The notes beneath the pieces are model-generated. The model searched no databases. It was not told the DNA's origin and was given only the letters and a program-made list of their open reading frames with translations. From assembly GCA_028868855.1 (NCBI GenBank), contig JAGWTR010000009.1, positions 62,001-126,000 of the forward strand: DNA of 64,000 nt, read 5' to 3'. Shown here in pieces: positions 17,491 through 26,997 of this stretch. The position numbers and the translations under genes are program-made. The stretch's first letter is position 1, and every line of letters starts with the position of its first letter. This stretch comes from Burkholderiales bacterium. GTDB taxonomy: Bacteria; Pseudomonadota; Gammaproteobacteria; Burkholderiales; Burkholderiaceae_C.

Positions 17491-17519
17491 ACTGTATGCC
17501 AGGGTGACGTTAACGTCAA
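17491..17519 (-). promoter_or_regulatory. Promoter of the branched acyl-CoA operon
   Basis: On the minus strand, TTGACG (17519-17514) and TACAGT (17496-17491) are separated by 17 bp, a reasonable sigma70 promoter for the SDR-first operon starting at 17453. The -35 box and the spacer overlap the palindrome at 17505-17518, which is where a MerR-family regulator would act. Confidence 0.5.
17505..17518. promoter_or_regulatory. Palindromic operator between the acyl-CoA operon and its MerR regulator
   Basis: TGACGTTAACGTCA is a perfect 14-bp palindrome in the 129-bp divergent region. It overlaps the -35 box of the leftward promoter. ACGT-containing palindromes of this kind are, as I recall, predicted operators for LiuR-type MerR regulators, and the divergent gene encodes one. 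Function is inferred. Confidence 0.55.
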
Positions 17520-17582
17520 CAAACAGCATCCAAGGTTAATCCCTTATAGCTGCTGTCATCGAGCGACGATAATCTTGGTTTG

Positions 17583-18110
17583 ATGCCATCTGCCCGGACC
17601 CCCATGTCGCGCCCCACCAAGCCCTCCTCCAGTGCCGCCAAACAGGAGCCGCCGTCGGCGACAAACACCCAGGACCTGCCGTCCCCGTGGGCCATGGTGG
17701 ACGACATCCCCGATGACGACGCGCACGACCTGATGGGCATCGCCCAGGTCTGCGCCGCCTTCAATGTGTCGCCGCGCACCCTGCGTTTTTATGAGACCAA
17801 GGAATTGCTGGCGCCACAGCGGATCAACGGCGCGCGGGTGTATGGCAAGCACGACCGCGCCCGCCTGGCCCGCATCAAGCGCGCCAAGTCCATCGGCATG
17901 CCCCTGTCGGACATCAAGCACTACCTGGACATGTACGGCCAGCAGGGCGAAGGCCGCATCCAGCAACTGCGCTATGTGATCGAGCGCACCAGCGCAGCCA
18001 TTGCCGACCTGGAAGCCAAGCGCGCCGAGATCGATGCCTCACTGGCCGAGTTGCGCATGATCCATGAGCGTAGCCGGCAGACGCTCGAAAGCAAGCGCCA
18101 CGCGAAGTGA
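17583..18110 (+). CDS. MerR family transcriptional regulator (LiuR-like)
   Basis: A 175-aa protein. The first 45 or so residues are Pro/Ser/Ala-rich and may not be translated; later ATGs at 17604 and 17694 are possible starts. The MerR helix-turn-helix begins MGIAQVCAAFNVSPRTLRFYETKELLAPQR, followed by RVYGKHDRARLARIKRAKSIGMPLSDIKHYL and a long dimerisation coiled coil. There is no cysteine cluster for metal binding, so this is not a metal sensor; it resembles LiuR-type regulators that respond to acyl-CoA catabolism. It is divergent from the SDR-first operon and probably binds the palindrome between them. Confidence 0.85.
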   Translation: MPSARTPMSRPTKPSSSAAKQEPPSATNTQDLPSPWAMVDDIPDDDAHDLMGIAQVCAAFNVSPRTLRFYETKELLAPQRINGARVYGKHDRARLARIKRAKSIGMPLSDIKHYLDMYGQQGEGRIQQLRYVIERTSAAIADLEAKRAEIDASLAELRMIHERSRQTLESKRHAK

Positions 18111-18142
18111 ACGCCCCCAGCGCGGGAACGTTCAGCGTCACC

Positions 18143-19783
18143 TCAGTGTGAGGTGCCTTCGGAGCGGCTGATCTTGTTCCACACGTTGTACTTGCCGACC
18201 GGTTTCGACATGGGCAGGCGTTTGACCTCTTTGAGGGTCTTGGCGTCATAGACGATCAGGGCGCCATCCATCTCCCACAGGCTGGCCAGAGCATAGCGGC
18301 CATCGCGCGTGAATTCAATGTGCGCCAAGGTCTTGCCGGGCTCGACTTCCAGCGTGCCCGCCGGTTTGAGCGTGGTCTTGTCGATCAGCAAGAGCTTGTT
18401 CTTGGCCGGGCTCATCATGGCGTCCACCCAGGCGTAGCGGTTGGTTTCGTGGCTGCGCATGAAAAATCCCGGGCCCAGCGTGGGGATCTGGGTGATGGTC
18501 TTCCAGGTCTGCATGTCGATCACGCTGATGACCCCGTCCTTCAGGTTCGGCGACGCCAGCACGGTGGTGCGGTGGCCATCGGGCGCCGTCCAGGGCCAGG
18601 TGATGCCCGACCCGAGGTGCGGCATGCCCGGCAGGTCCAGACTCGCCACGCGCTTGCGGGCATCCAGGCTGATGACCTGACTGATCGCTTGGGGGTTGCT
18701 CGGCGTCGGCCGGGCCGCACCGATGGCGAAGCGGTAGCCCTGATCGAAGAAGAAATCATCCAATGGCGCCTCCAGCGGAGTGCGCCGCACGCCCAGGAAG
18801 CCAGGTTCGGCCATCGCCTCCCCCATGCGGTAGTCGTGCACATAGCCATTGAAAATCGGCTCGGCTTTGGGGTCATACGAGATCTCCCACAACTCGGCCA
18901 GGTCCTTCAGGGCCACCACAAAGCTCTTGCGCGGTGCGGCGTCATACACGGCCGACACGCGTGACGATTGCTGCCCGTCCAGCGAGGTCGCGGCGTAGGT
19001 TTTCATCAACTTGAGGTTGCTGTCAAACAGCACCACGCTGTGGGGCAGGTAGTTGGCCGCCATGACATAGCGCCCATCGCCCGACACCGCCACGTTGCGC
19101 ATATTGATGCCAGCACGAACCTCGGCCACCACCGACAAGTTGTAGAGGTCATATTTGGTGATCCAGCCATCGCGGGAGCCAAAGTACACATAGCGCCCAT
19201 CGGGCGAAAACTTCGGGCCGCCGTGCAACGCAAAGCGCGAGGCAAAGCGGTGGATGACTTTGAAGGTGTCGCCATCCACCAGCGACACGTGGTGATCGCC
19301 GCCCTCCACCACCACGAACAGATTCAAAGGGTCTGCCTGCCAGAGCGGTTTGGCGGGCCAGGTGTCCCAGCCCTTGGTTTCGACGCGCGAGGCACGGATG
19401 TCCTCATCACGCCATTGCGGGCGGGTGCTGGTGGGGCTGTAGATCCATTGGACCAGGGCGTCGATTTCAGCGGCGCTCATGACCGCGCCAAAGGCCGGCA
19501 TTTGCGTCGCCTGGCGGCCGTTGGTGATGACTTGCTTCGCATCGGCCGGCTTGAGTCGCTCCAGACTCTCGGGCATCAGCGCCGGCCCCATGCCACCCAG
19601 GCGAGCCGCACCGTGACACGTGGCGCAGTGCTGCTCGAAGCGCTGTGCGGGGGTCTTGTCGGTCACAAGGGCAGCGCTCGCGGCACTGGCAGCGGCCAGC
19701 GTGGGTTCGGCCGCATGCGCCATGTCCCAACCCATCCACATCATGCCCAGCGCCAAGCCCAGTTGGGCGATCCATCTCCACAT
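18143..19783 (-). CDS. nirN: Heme d1 biosynthesis dehydrogenase NirN
   Basis: A 546-aa periplasmic protein with a signal peptide (cleavage near AHA), a cytochrome c domain with CATCH at residues 53-57, and a C-terminal eight-bladed propeller like that of cd1 nitrite reductase. NirN oxidises dihydro-heme d1 to heme d1, the final step, and can pass the cofactor to NirS. The start chosen is the ATG at 19783; an upstream in-frame TTG at 19795 lies inside the ribosome site GGAG. It is the last gene of the nir operon and follows nirJ directly. A small hairpin (18139-18155) covers the end of the gene. Confidence 0.92.
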   Translation of the reverse strand: MWRWIAQLGLALGMMWMGWDMAHAAEPTLAAASAASAALVTDKTPAQRFEQHCATCHGAARLGGMGPALMPESLERLKPADAKQVITNGRQATQMPAFGAVMSAAEIDALVQWIYSPTSTRPQWRDEDIRASRVETKGWDTWPAKPLWQADPLNLFVVVEGGDHHVSLVDGDTFKVIHRFASRFALHGGPKFSPDGRYVYFGSRDGWITKYDLYNLSVVAEVRAGINMRNVAVSGDGRYVMAANYLPHSVVLFDSNLKLMKTYAATSLDGQQSSRVSAVYDAAPRKSFVVALKDLAELWEISYDPKAEPIFNGYVHDYRMGEAMAEPGFLGVRRTPLEAPLDDFFFDQGYRFAIGAARPTPSNPQAISQVISLDARKRVASLDLPGMPHLGSGITWPWTAPDGHRTTVLASPNLKDGVISVIDMQTWKTITQIPTLGPGFFMRSHETNRYAWVDAMMSPAKNKLLLIDKTTLKPAGTLEVEPGKTLAHIEFTRDGRYALASLWEMDGALIVYDAKTLKEVKRLPMSKPVGKYNVWNKISRSEGTSH

Positions 19784-19795
19784 GGGGAACTCCAA

Positions 19796-21001
19796 TCAGT
19801 GCGGTGTGTAGCTGTAGGGAGTGACCTGGACTCGGGCCTCGGTGCTGGTCACGCCGATTTCCTCGTCGCTGAGGTAGCAGCCCGGGTCTTCGGCCCAGGG
19901 GGAACCGGTCACCTGTTGAGCCCGCACACGGGTATTGCCGTTGCAGACGGCCAAATACTGGCAATCGGCGCAGCGGCCCTGGACGGGGCGCGGATGCTGT
20001 TTCAGGCCCGCCATCAAGGGGTCGCTGGTGTCGGCCCAGATGTCGCCAAAAGAACGCTTGCGCACATCACCCAGGGTGTGGTGCCACCACATGGTGTCCG
20101 GGTGAACCAGCCCCAGGTTGTCGATGTTGGCCACGTTCACTCCCGATGAATTGCCACCCCAGGCCTGCAGAGCGCGCAGCACCTCATCGCTCCAGCGCGG
20201 CAGATTCGCGCGCACCCATTGCAGCAGGTAGACGCCATCGGCATCGTTGTTGCCCGTGACGAATTCATGGTCCTGACCGGCCTGCGCCGCCACCCAGGCG
20301 GTGTCGAACAACAGGTCCAGCGCCGTGCGCGTGGCTTCGAAGTGCGCGTCCTTGCCCCGGTGCAGATTGCCACGCCCGGCATAGTTCAGGTGCGAGAAGT
20401 AGAACTTGCTGATGTGCTCACGCTGCATCAGTTCCAGCAAAGGGGCCAACTCGCCGCCGTTCATCGCGGTCATGGTGTAGCGCAGCCCGACCTTGACGCC
20501 GCGCTCACGCAAGATGTGGATGCCTTTGAGCGAACGGTCAAACGCGCCATTGAGTCGGCGAAACTTGTCGTGCACCGCCCCGATGCCGTCCAGGCTGACG
20601 CCCACGTAGTCGAACCCGGTGGCGGCAATGCGGTCCGCGCAGGCCTCATCAATCAGGGTGCCGTTGCTGGACAGGCCCACGTAAAACCGCATCGCCTTGG
20701 CATGCTCGGCCAGCTCGAAAATGTCCGGGCGCAACAAGGGCTCCCCGCCCGACAGAATCAAGGCCGGCACACCGGCCTGTTTCAGATCGGCCATGACCGA
20801 CTTGACTTCAGCGGTGCTGAGTTCGCCTTCGTAGTCCGTGTCCGCCGACAGCGCATAGCAATGCTTGCAGGTGAGGTTGCAGCGCCGGATCAGGTTCCAG
20901 ATGACGACCGGGCCTTTGGGTTGGCGCTTCACGCGCTGCGGGTAGTGGCCCGTTCGTTCGGCCTCGGCCAGGTCGTTCATGAAGGCGGAAATGCGAAACA
21001 T
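19796..21001 (-). CDS. nirJ: Heme d1 biosynthesis radical SAM protein NirJ
   Basis: A 401-aa radical SAM enzyme. The [4Fe-4S] motif is CNLTCKHC near residues 41-48, followed by SGGEPLLRPDIF. A C-terminal SPASM-like cysteine set includes CADCQYLAVCNG. NirJ removes the two propionate side chains of 12,18-didecarboxysiroheme in heme d1 synthesis. AAGGAG lies 7 nt before the ATG at 21001; the longer upstream frame would run far into nirH. The gene starts 3 bp after nirH. Confidence 0.93.
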   Translation of the reverse strand: MFRISAFMNDLAEAERTGHYPQRVKRQPKGPVVIWNLIRRCNLTCKHCYALSADTDYEGELSTAEVKSVMADLKQAGVPALILSGGEPLLRPDIFELAEHAKAMRFYVGLSSNGTLIDEACADRIAATGFDYVGVSLDGIGAVHDKFRRLNGAFDRSLKGIHILRERGVKVGLRYTMTAMNGGELAPLLELMQREHISKFYFSHLNYAGRGNLHRGKDAHFEATRTALDLLFDTAWVAAQAGQDHEFVTGNNDADGVYLLQWVRANLPRWSDEVLRALQAWGGNSSGVNVANIDNLGLVHPDTMWWHHTLGDVRKRSFGDIWADTSDPLMAGLKQHPRPVQGRCADCQYLAVCNGNTRVRAQQVTGSPWAEDPGCYLSDEEIGVTSTEARVQVTPYSYTPH

Positions 21002-21003
21002 GG

Positions 21004-21519
21004 TCACTCCTTTGAGTGGGGGACTGGCGTGAGGCGCAGCCCGGTTTTCTTGAGGATCTGGCTGCTGTACAAAATGTCCTGCTGCCTCAGCGCAGGGCCC
21101 AGCACGGCGGCAATCTCCTGCGCCTTGGCTTGCACCTCGTCGCGCGAATGGCCGTGGACCATGGCAAACAGGTTGTAGGGCCACACGGGCTGGCGGCGGG
21201 GCCGACGGTAGCAGTGCGACACAAAAGGCAACTGGCCGACCAACTCGCCGAGCTCGTCGACATGCGCATCATCGACATCCCAGACCGTCATGCCATTGGC
21301 CACATAGCCCAAGCGGTAATGATTGGCCACCGCGCCGATGCGCCGGATCAGTCCGCTTTTCAACATGCCGTTCAAGCGCTCGCGCACGGCGTGCTCGGTC
21401 AAACCGAGTTGCTGCGCAAGCTGTTCGTAAGGCCTCGGCGTCAAGGGCAAGCCGGCCTGAGTGGCCGCGATCAGACGTCGGTCCAGGTCTGACAAGCCAA
21501 TGTGTGAGGGGGCATCCAT
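21004..21519 (-). CDS. nirH: Siroheme decarboxylase subunit NirH
   Basis: A 171-aa protein of the Lrp/AsnC-like siroheme decarboxylase family, with an N-terminal winged helix (LDRRLIAATQAGLPLTPRPYE) and a RAM-like domain with YRRPRRQPVWPYNLFAMVHG. The complex converts siroheme to 12,18-didecarboxysiroheme. The PYNLF context and the sequence place it with NirH/NirL rather than NirG/NirD. ATG 21519 has AAGGA seven nt upstream; an ATG at 21534 overlapping the nirG stop is the alternative. The call of H over L is by gene order. Confidence 0.82.
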   Translation of the reverse strand: MDAPSHIGLSDLDRRLIAATQAGLPLTPRPYEQLAQQLGLTEHAVRERLNGMLKSGLIRRIGAVANHYRLGYVANGMTVWDVDDAHVDELGELVGQLPFVSHCYRRPRRQPVWPYNLFAMVHGHSRDEVQAKAQEIAAVLGPALRQQDILYSSQILKKTGLRLTPVPHSKE

Positions 21520-21530
21520 CGGGGCGTCCT

Positions 21531-21983
21531 TCATGCCAGCAAGCGCAACTCCACAAAGAACTCGCGCTCTTTGGGGAAGGCCCACACGGTCAGTCCGGTC
21601 AAAGCCTCGATGCGCGCGCACACCGCCTGAACCTGTTCAGGCGATTCTGCGCCCACCACGAACCACATGTTCAGCACGTGTTCACGCCGGTAGTTGTGCG
21701 CCACCTCGGCTTGGGCATTGACCTGCTGGGTCACGGCCTCAAAGCGCTCCTCGGGCACCTCCATGGCGGCCAGGACGAATTGCCCACCGGCGGCTTCGAT
21801 CTGAAACAGCGGGCCAAAGCGCGTCAACCAACCGTCGTGCAACATGCGATCCAAACGGGCGATCACGTCTTGTTCGCTCAAACCCAACTGACCGCCCACC
21901 TCGGCATAGGGGCGGCTAGACAGCGGGAAACCACCATGCAGATGGTTGATCAGCTGCCGATCGATGGCATCGAGCGTGCTCAC
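21531..21983 (-). CDS. nirG: Siroheme decarboxylase subunit NirG
   Basis: A 150-aa Lrp/AsnC-like subunit of the siroheme decarboxylase. It starts with MSTLDAIDRQLINHLHGGFP and has the hallmark HNYRREHVLNMWFVVGAESPEQ, ending FPKEREFFVELRLLA as in NirG. The start is GTG at 21983, overlapping the nirDL stop by four bases (GTGA) and preceded by a strong GGAGG, indicating translational coupling. Confidence 0.85.
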   Translation of the reverse strand: MSTLDAIDRQLINHLHGGFPLSSRPYAEVGGQLGLSEQDVIARLDRMLHDGWLTRFGPLFQIEAAGGQFVLAAMEVPEERFEAVTQQVNAQAEVAHNYRREHVLNMWFVVGAESPEQVQAVCARIEALTGLTVWAFPKEREFFVELRLLA

Positions 21984-23002
21984 GCCGCCACCTCCATCAA
22001 GGCGCCGGCCGGACGGAAATAGCGCCCGCCCGTCTGCTTGAAGCGCTCCGTGCTGAACAGCACCGCATGGTCAAACTGATCCAGGCCGGTTTGTCGACGC
22101 GCCGCCTCGATGTGCTGACGAGTCTCTTCCCGACTGCGGCCATGCACCATGCAGTACAGGTTGTAAGGCCAGCCTTCGTCGCGGTGGCGGGCGTAGCACA
22201 GGGTGATGCCCCCTTGCTGCGCCAGCACCAGCCCCATCTCGACCAGCTGCTCGTCGGGCACGTTGAACACCGTCATGGCGTTGGCAGTGACGCCCAGCTC
22301 ATGATGGCGCACGATGACCCCCAGTCGACGCAAGACACCGGCTTGGGTCCAGGCCATCACGCGCTGCATCACCGCCTCTTCGGTGCTGCCCGCCTCACGC
22401 GCCCAAGCGGCATAGGGCCGATCGACCAGGGGCATGCCCTGCTCAATGGCGGCAGCCAAGGCATGGTGCTCGGCGTCGATGGGTGCGCAGCGTTGGTGGC
22501 CCGGCAGGCAGCGCGGTCCGCTGTGCAAGTCAAAGCCCAGGTCGATACGGAAGGCCCGGCGCATCGGCAGGCGCAGGGCCCGCAATTGCGTCACGAGCTC
22601 GATGTCGCGGATGCACTGATCTCGCTCGTCGGCGCTCGGGGCGGTGACCACGAACCAGAGGTTCCAGTGATGCTCGCGGGCATAGTTGTGGTTGACGTAG
22701 TCAAAGGCGTTGACCTGAGCCGCCACTCGGCTCAAGTGCTCAGGCGGCACGGCCAGCGCGCACAGCATGGCGGACCCACCCGCCCCCACGCCGAAGATGC
22801 CCCCGATGCGGCTGAGCGCCCCCATGTTCATCAAGGCCTGATAGCGTTGCAGCACGTCCGTTGACGTGGTGCCGTGCTGACCGGCAATCACCTCAAAGGG
22901 TTGCGCTGTGATGGGGAAGTCTCGCTGCCAGTTGTTCAACAAGGCCACGTCCAGCGCTGACAGCGCCGGGGTGCTTGAGGGGGCATCAGGGGGGGGGTGC
23001 AT
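21980..23002 (-). CDS. nirDL: Fused siroheme decarboxylase NirD-NirL
   Basis: A 340-aa protein carrying two Lrp/AsnC-like modules in tandem. Residues of about 15-155 match NirD (NHNYAREHHWNLWFVVTAP), and of about 170-330 match NirL (YARHRDEGWPYNLYCMVHGRSREE). NirD and NirL are separate genes in Pseudomonas but fused in some other denitrifiers. With NirG and NirH it makes the siroheme decarboxylase of heme d1 synthesis. The ATG at 23002 has GGGAG upstream; a start at 23029 would extend back over nirF. Codons 3-5 are a run of nine C on the coding strand. Confidence 0.88.
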   Translation of the reverse strand: MHPPPDAPSSTPALSALDVALLNNWQRDFPITAQPFEVIAGQHGTTSTDVLQRYQALMNMGALSRIGGIFGVGAGGSAMLCALAVPPEHLSRVAAQVNAFDYVNHNYAREHHWNLWFVVTAPSADERDQCIRDIELVTQLRALRLPMRRAFRIDLGFDLHSGPRCLPGHQRCAPIDAEHHALAAAIEQGMPLVDRPYAAWAREAGSTEEAVMQRVMAWTQAGVLRRLGVIVRHHELGVTANAMTVFNVPDEQLVEMGLVLAQQGGITLCYARHRDEGWPYNLYCMVHGRSREETRQHIEAARRQTGLDQFDHAVLFSTERFKQTGGRYFRPAGALMEVAA

Positions 23003-23018
23003 GGACAGCTCCCGAACG

Positions 23019-24218
23019 TCAAAAGCCAATGCGCGCAGCGCGGGTGGTCAGGAAGATGCCGCTGGGCGCTTCCAGCTCAAGCATCTGCACGGTTTCAAAG
23101 GTGCTGGTGTCAATGACGCTGACCCGATTGGCATCCCGCGACGAAATCCAGACCTGATCCGCTCGCGGGGTGAACTCCATGTGCAGCACGGCCTTGCCGG
23201 GCTCCAGGGTGCGCACCACTTTTTCGGTCTGGGTATCGATGACCTGCACTCGGTGGTAGTCGGGCACGGCAAAGTTCACCCACACCTGACGGCCATCGGG
23301 CCGCGCGATCACGAACACCGGCTGCCCAGCCACAGGGATGCGGGCAATTTCACGCCAGCTGTCGGTGTCCACCACCAACACCTCGTGATGCCCCACTGCG
23401 GGCAAATACGCGCGGTGCCCGGCAACGGCCCAGCCGCGCAAGTGCGGCATTTTGTAAACGGGCAAGGCTTCTTCACCTCGGCCATAGCCTGACAGAATCT
23501 TGCGAGCCTGAGGTCGCTCCGCCCACAAGTCCACCAAGGCCAGGCCATCTTCGCCAAACAGGCCCGCAATGTAGTAGCGTCCATTGGGCGTGACCAAGGC
23601 GTCATAGGGCTGGTGCCCCACCTTCTGCAAACGCTGAATGAGGGGGGCGCCGGAGCGTGGCACGTCCACGATCCATATCTCATCGGCATCAAACAGCGAA
23701 AAGACAAAGCGCTGCCCTTGCCCATTGGTGGGAACGTCCACCAGACCCACCACGCGAGAGAGTTTGCCCGGCGCATATTCAGCCGGAATGTCAACCACCA
23801 GGGCCAGCGTGCCGGCATCGAACACCTTGATTCCGCCGGGTGTGTAATTTTGGGCGACGACATAGCGGCCATCTTGCGACATGGCCCCGCCAATGCTGTT
23901 GCCCGCTTGCATGACGCGGGCCTCCAGGCGCCGTGTCAATAGATTCACCTTGCTCAGGCCGCCATCACGGCCAAACACATAGGCGAATTGCTCATCTCGT
24001 GAGAACACAACCGACGCGTGAGACAGGTCACCCAGCCCGGCCACCTCACCCAATACGCGGGGAGAGGTGGTGTTGATGATGGCCACTTTGCCGGTGGCGC
24101 GCTCAATCACCACGCCCAGATCGCCGGTTCCTACCGGCTGAGTCTGAAATGTTGCACAGGCGCTGATCGCCAGCGTGATGATGACCAAGCCCAGGCGACT
24201 CACCAATGAAATGTTCAT
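23019..24218 (-). CDS. nirF: Heme d1 biosynthesis lipoprotein NirF
   Basis: A 399-aa propeller protein similar to the d1 domain of NirS, required for heme d1 assembly in the periplasm. The N terminus is a lipoprotein signal with lipobox LAISAC, so it should be anchored at the membrane. AGGA lies upstream of the ATG at 24218. Histidines in the propeller, such as that in GHHEVLVV, are candidates for binding the d1 precursor. It follows the small cytochrome gene by 4 bp. Confidence 0.92.
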   Translation of the reverse strand: MNISLVSRLGLVIITLAISACATFQTQPVGTGDLGVVIERATGKVAIINTTSPRVLGEVAGLGDLSHASVVFSRDEQFAYVFGRDGGLSKVNLLTRRLEARVMQAGNSIGGAMSQDGRYVVAQNYTPGGIKVFDAGTLALVVDIPAEYAPGKLSRVVGLVDVPTNGQGQRFVFSLFDADEIWIVDVPRSGAPLIQRLQKVGHQPYDALVTPNGRYYIAGLFGEDGLALVDLWAERPQARKILSGYGRGEEALPVYKMPHLRGWAVAGHRAYLPAVGHHEVLVVDTDSWREIARIPVAGQPVFVIARPDGRQVWVNFAVPDYHRVQVIDTQTEKVVRTLEPGKAVLHMEFTPRADQVWISSRDANRVSVIDTSTFETVQMLELEAPSGIFLTTRAARIGF

Positions 24219-24222
24219 GTCG

Positions 24223-24630
24223 TCATTCCTGTGGAAAGCCAGTGAGCAGTTGTTCGGTGATCCAGCGGGCATCGGCCTCGCTGATCATCCCCTTCCAGCC
24301 GGGCATGGGCGTCCCGGGACGGCCTTGCATGATCGTGGCAGCCAAGCTGTCCAGCGGCTTACCCCTCAAGGCAGACTTCGTCAAAGCTGGCCCCAATCCA
24401 CCGGTCAGTTGCATGCCGTGACAAGACCCGCAATCCTGACGAACCATCCGGATCAGTTGGCGCTGATGCACCGAATGATCCGTTTCAGGCTGGGCGGGGC
24501 TTAGGCCACAACCATGACTGAGCACCAGGGTGCATGCCGCAGCCATCCACAAGATCCCACGGCACCATGACGGTCGGCGCGATAAGCGGCCTCGGTCAGG
24601 GACACACGCAGGGTCTTGTGGAACTGGCAC
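24223..24630 (-). CDS. Small c-type cytochrome, NirC-like
   Basis: A 135-aa protein if translated from the GTG at 24630. It has one heme site, CGSCH, and a downstream Met in a GTPMPGWKG segment as sixth ligand. The N terminus has basic residues followed by a hydrophobic stretch ending VLSHGCG, so it is exported, possibly as a lipoprotein. In nir operons a c55x cytochrome, NirC, sits in this position and can donate electrons to NirS or aid its maturation. The start is uncertain: a later ATG at 24546 would give a shorter signal without basic residues. Confidence 0.72.
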   Translation of the reverse strand: MPVPQDPACVPDRGRLSRRPSWCRGILWMAAACTLVLSHGCGLSPAQPETDHSVHQRQLIRMVRQDCGSCHGMQLTGGLGPALTKSALRGKPLDSLAATIMQGRPGTPMPGWKGMISEADARWITEQLLTGFPQE

Positions 24631-24632
24631 GG

Positions 24633-24950
24633 TCAGGACTTCAGGATGGACTCGAGCACCGCCTTCAAATCGGCATCACTGATCTTGTCCGGACCATTGG
24701 GTGCCATGGGGATGGGACCCCACACACCCGAGCCACCTTTGCGAACCTTTTCGGTCAACTTGGCCATGACATCCTGGCCTTTGTACTTAGCCGCAATGTC
24801 CTTGAAGGCGGGGCCGACAATTTTCTTGTCCTTGGCATGGCAAGCCACGCAACCCGCCTTGGTCATCGCTTCGTCAGGCGTTGCCGCCTGAGCGGCGAAA
24901 GAACAAGCCAGTGCGCCCACCGTGGCCGCAATCAGAGTGAATCGTTTCAT
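24633..24950 (-). CDS. nirM: Cytochrome c551 (NirM-like), electron donor to nitrite reductase
   Basis: A 105-aa periplasmic protein with signal peptide (cleavage at AQA) and a mature part of about 82 residues, the size of cytochrome c551. The heme motif is CVACH at 34-38, with axial Met in GPIPMAPNG. Class I c551 proteins carry electrons from the bc1 complex to NirS. AAAGGA precedes the ATG. It lies 15 bp after nirS and 2 bp before the next cytochrome gene. Confidence 0.88.
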   Translation of the reverse strand: MKRFTLIAATVGALACSFAAQAATPDEAMTKAGCVACHAKDKKIVGPAFKDIAAKYKGQDVMAKLTEKVRKGGSGVWGPIPMAPNGPDKISDADLKAVLESILKS

Positions 24951-24965
24951 GAAATTGTCCTTTGA

Positions 24966-26997
<2,032 letters not shown>

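Noticed and set aside
17820-18110. MerR protein as a heavy-metal sensor
   Set aside because: There is no cysteine cluster in the C-terminal region and the neighbours are acyl-CoA enzymes.
10857-18110. Plain leucine (liu) degradation operon
   Set aside because: Not excluded, but the NNGP beta subunit, the AtuD-like dehydrogenase and the missing HMG-CoA lyase gene make it the second choice.
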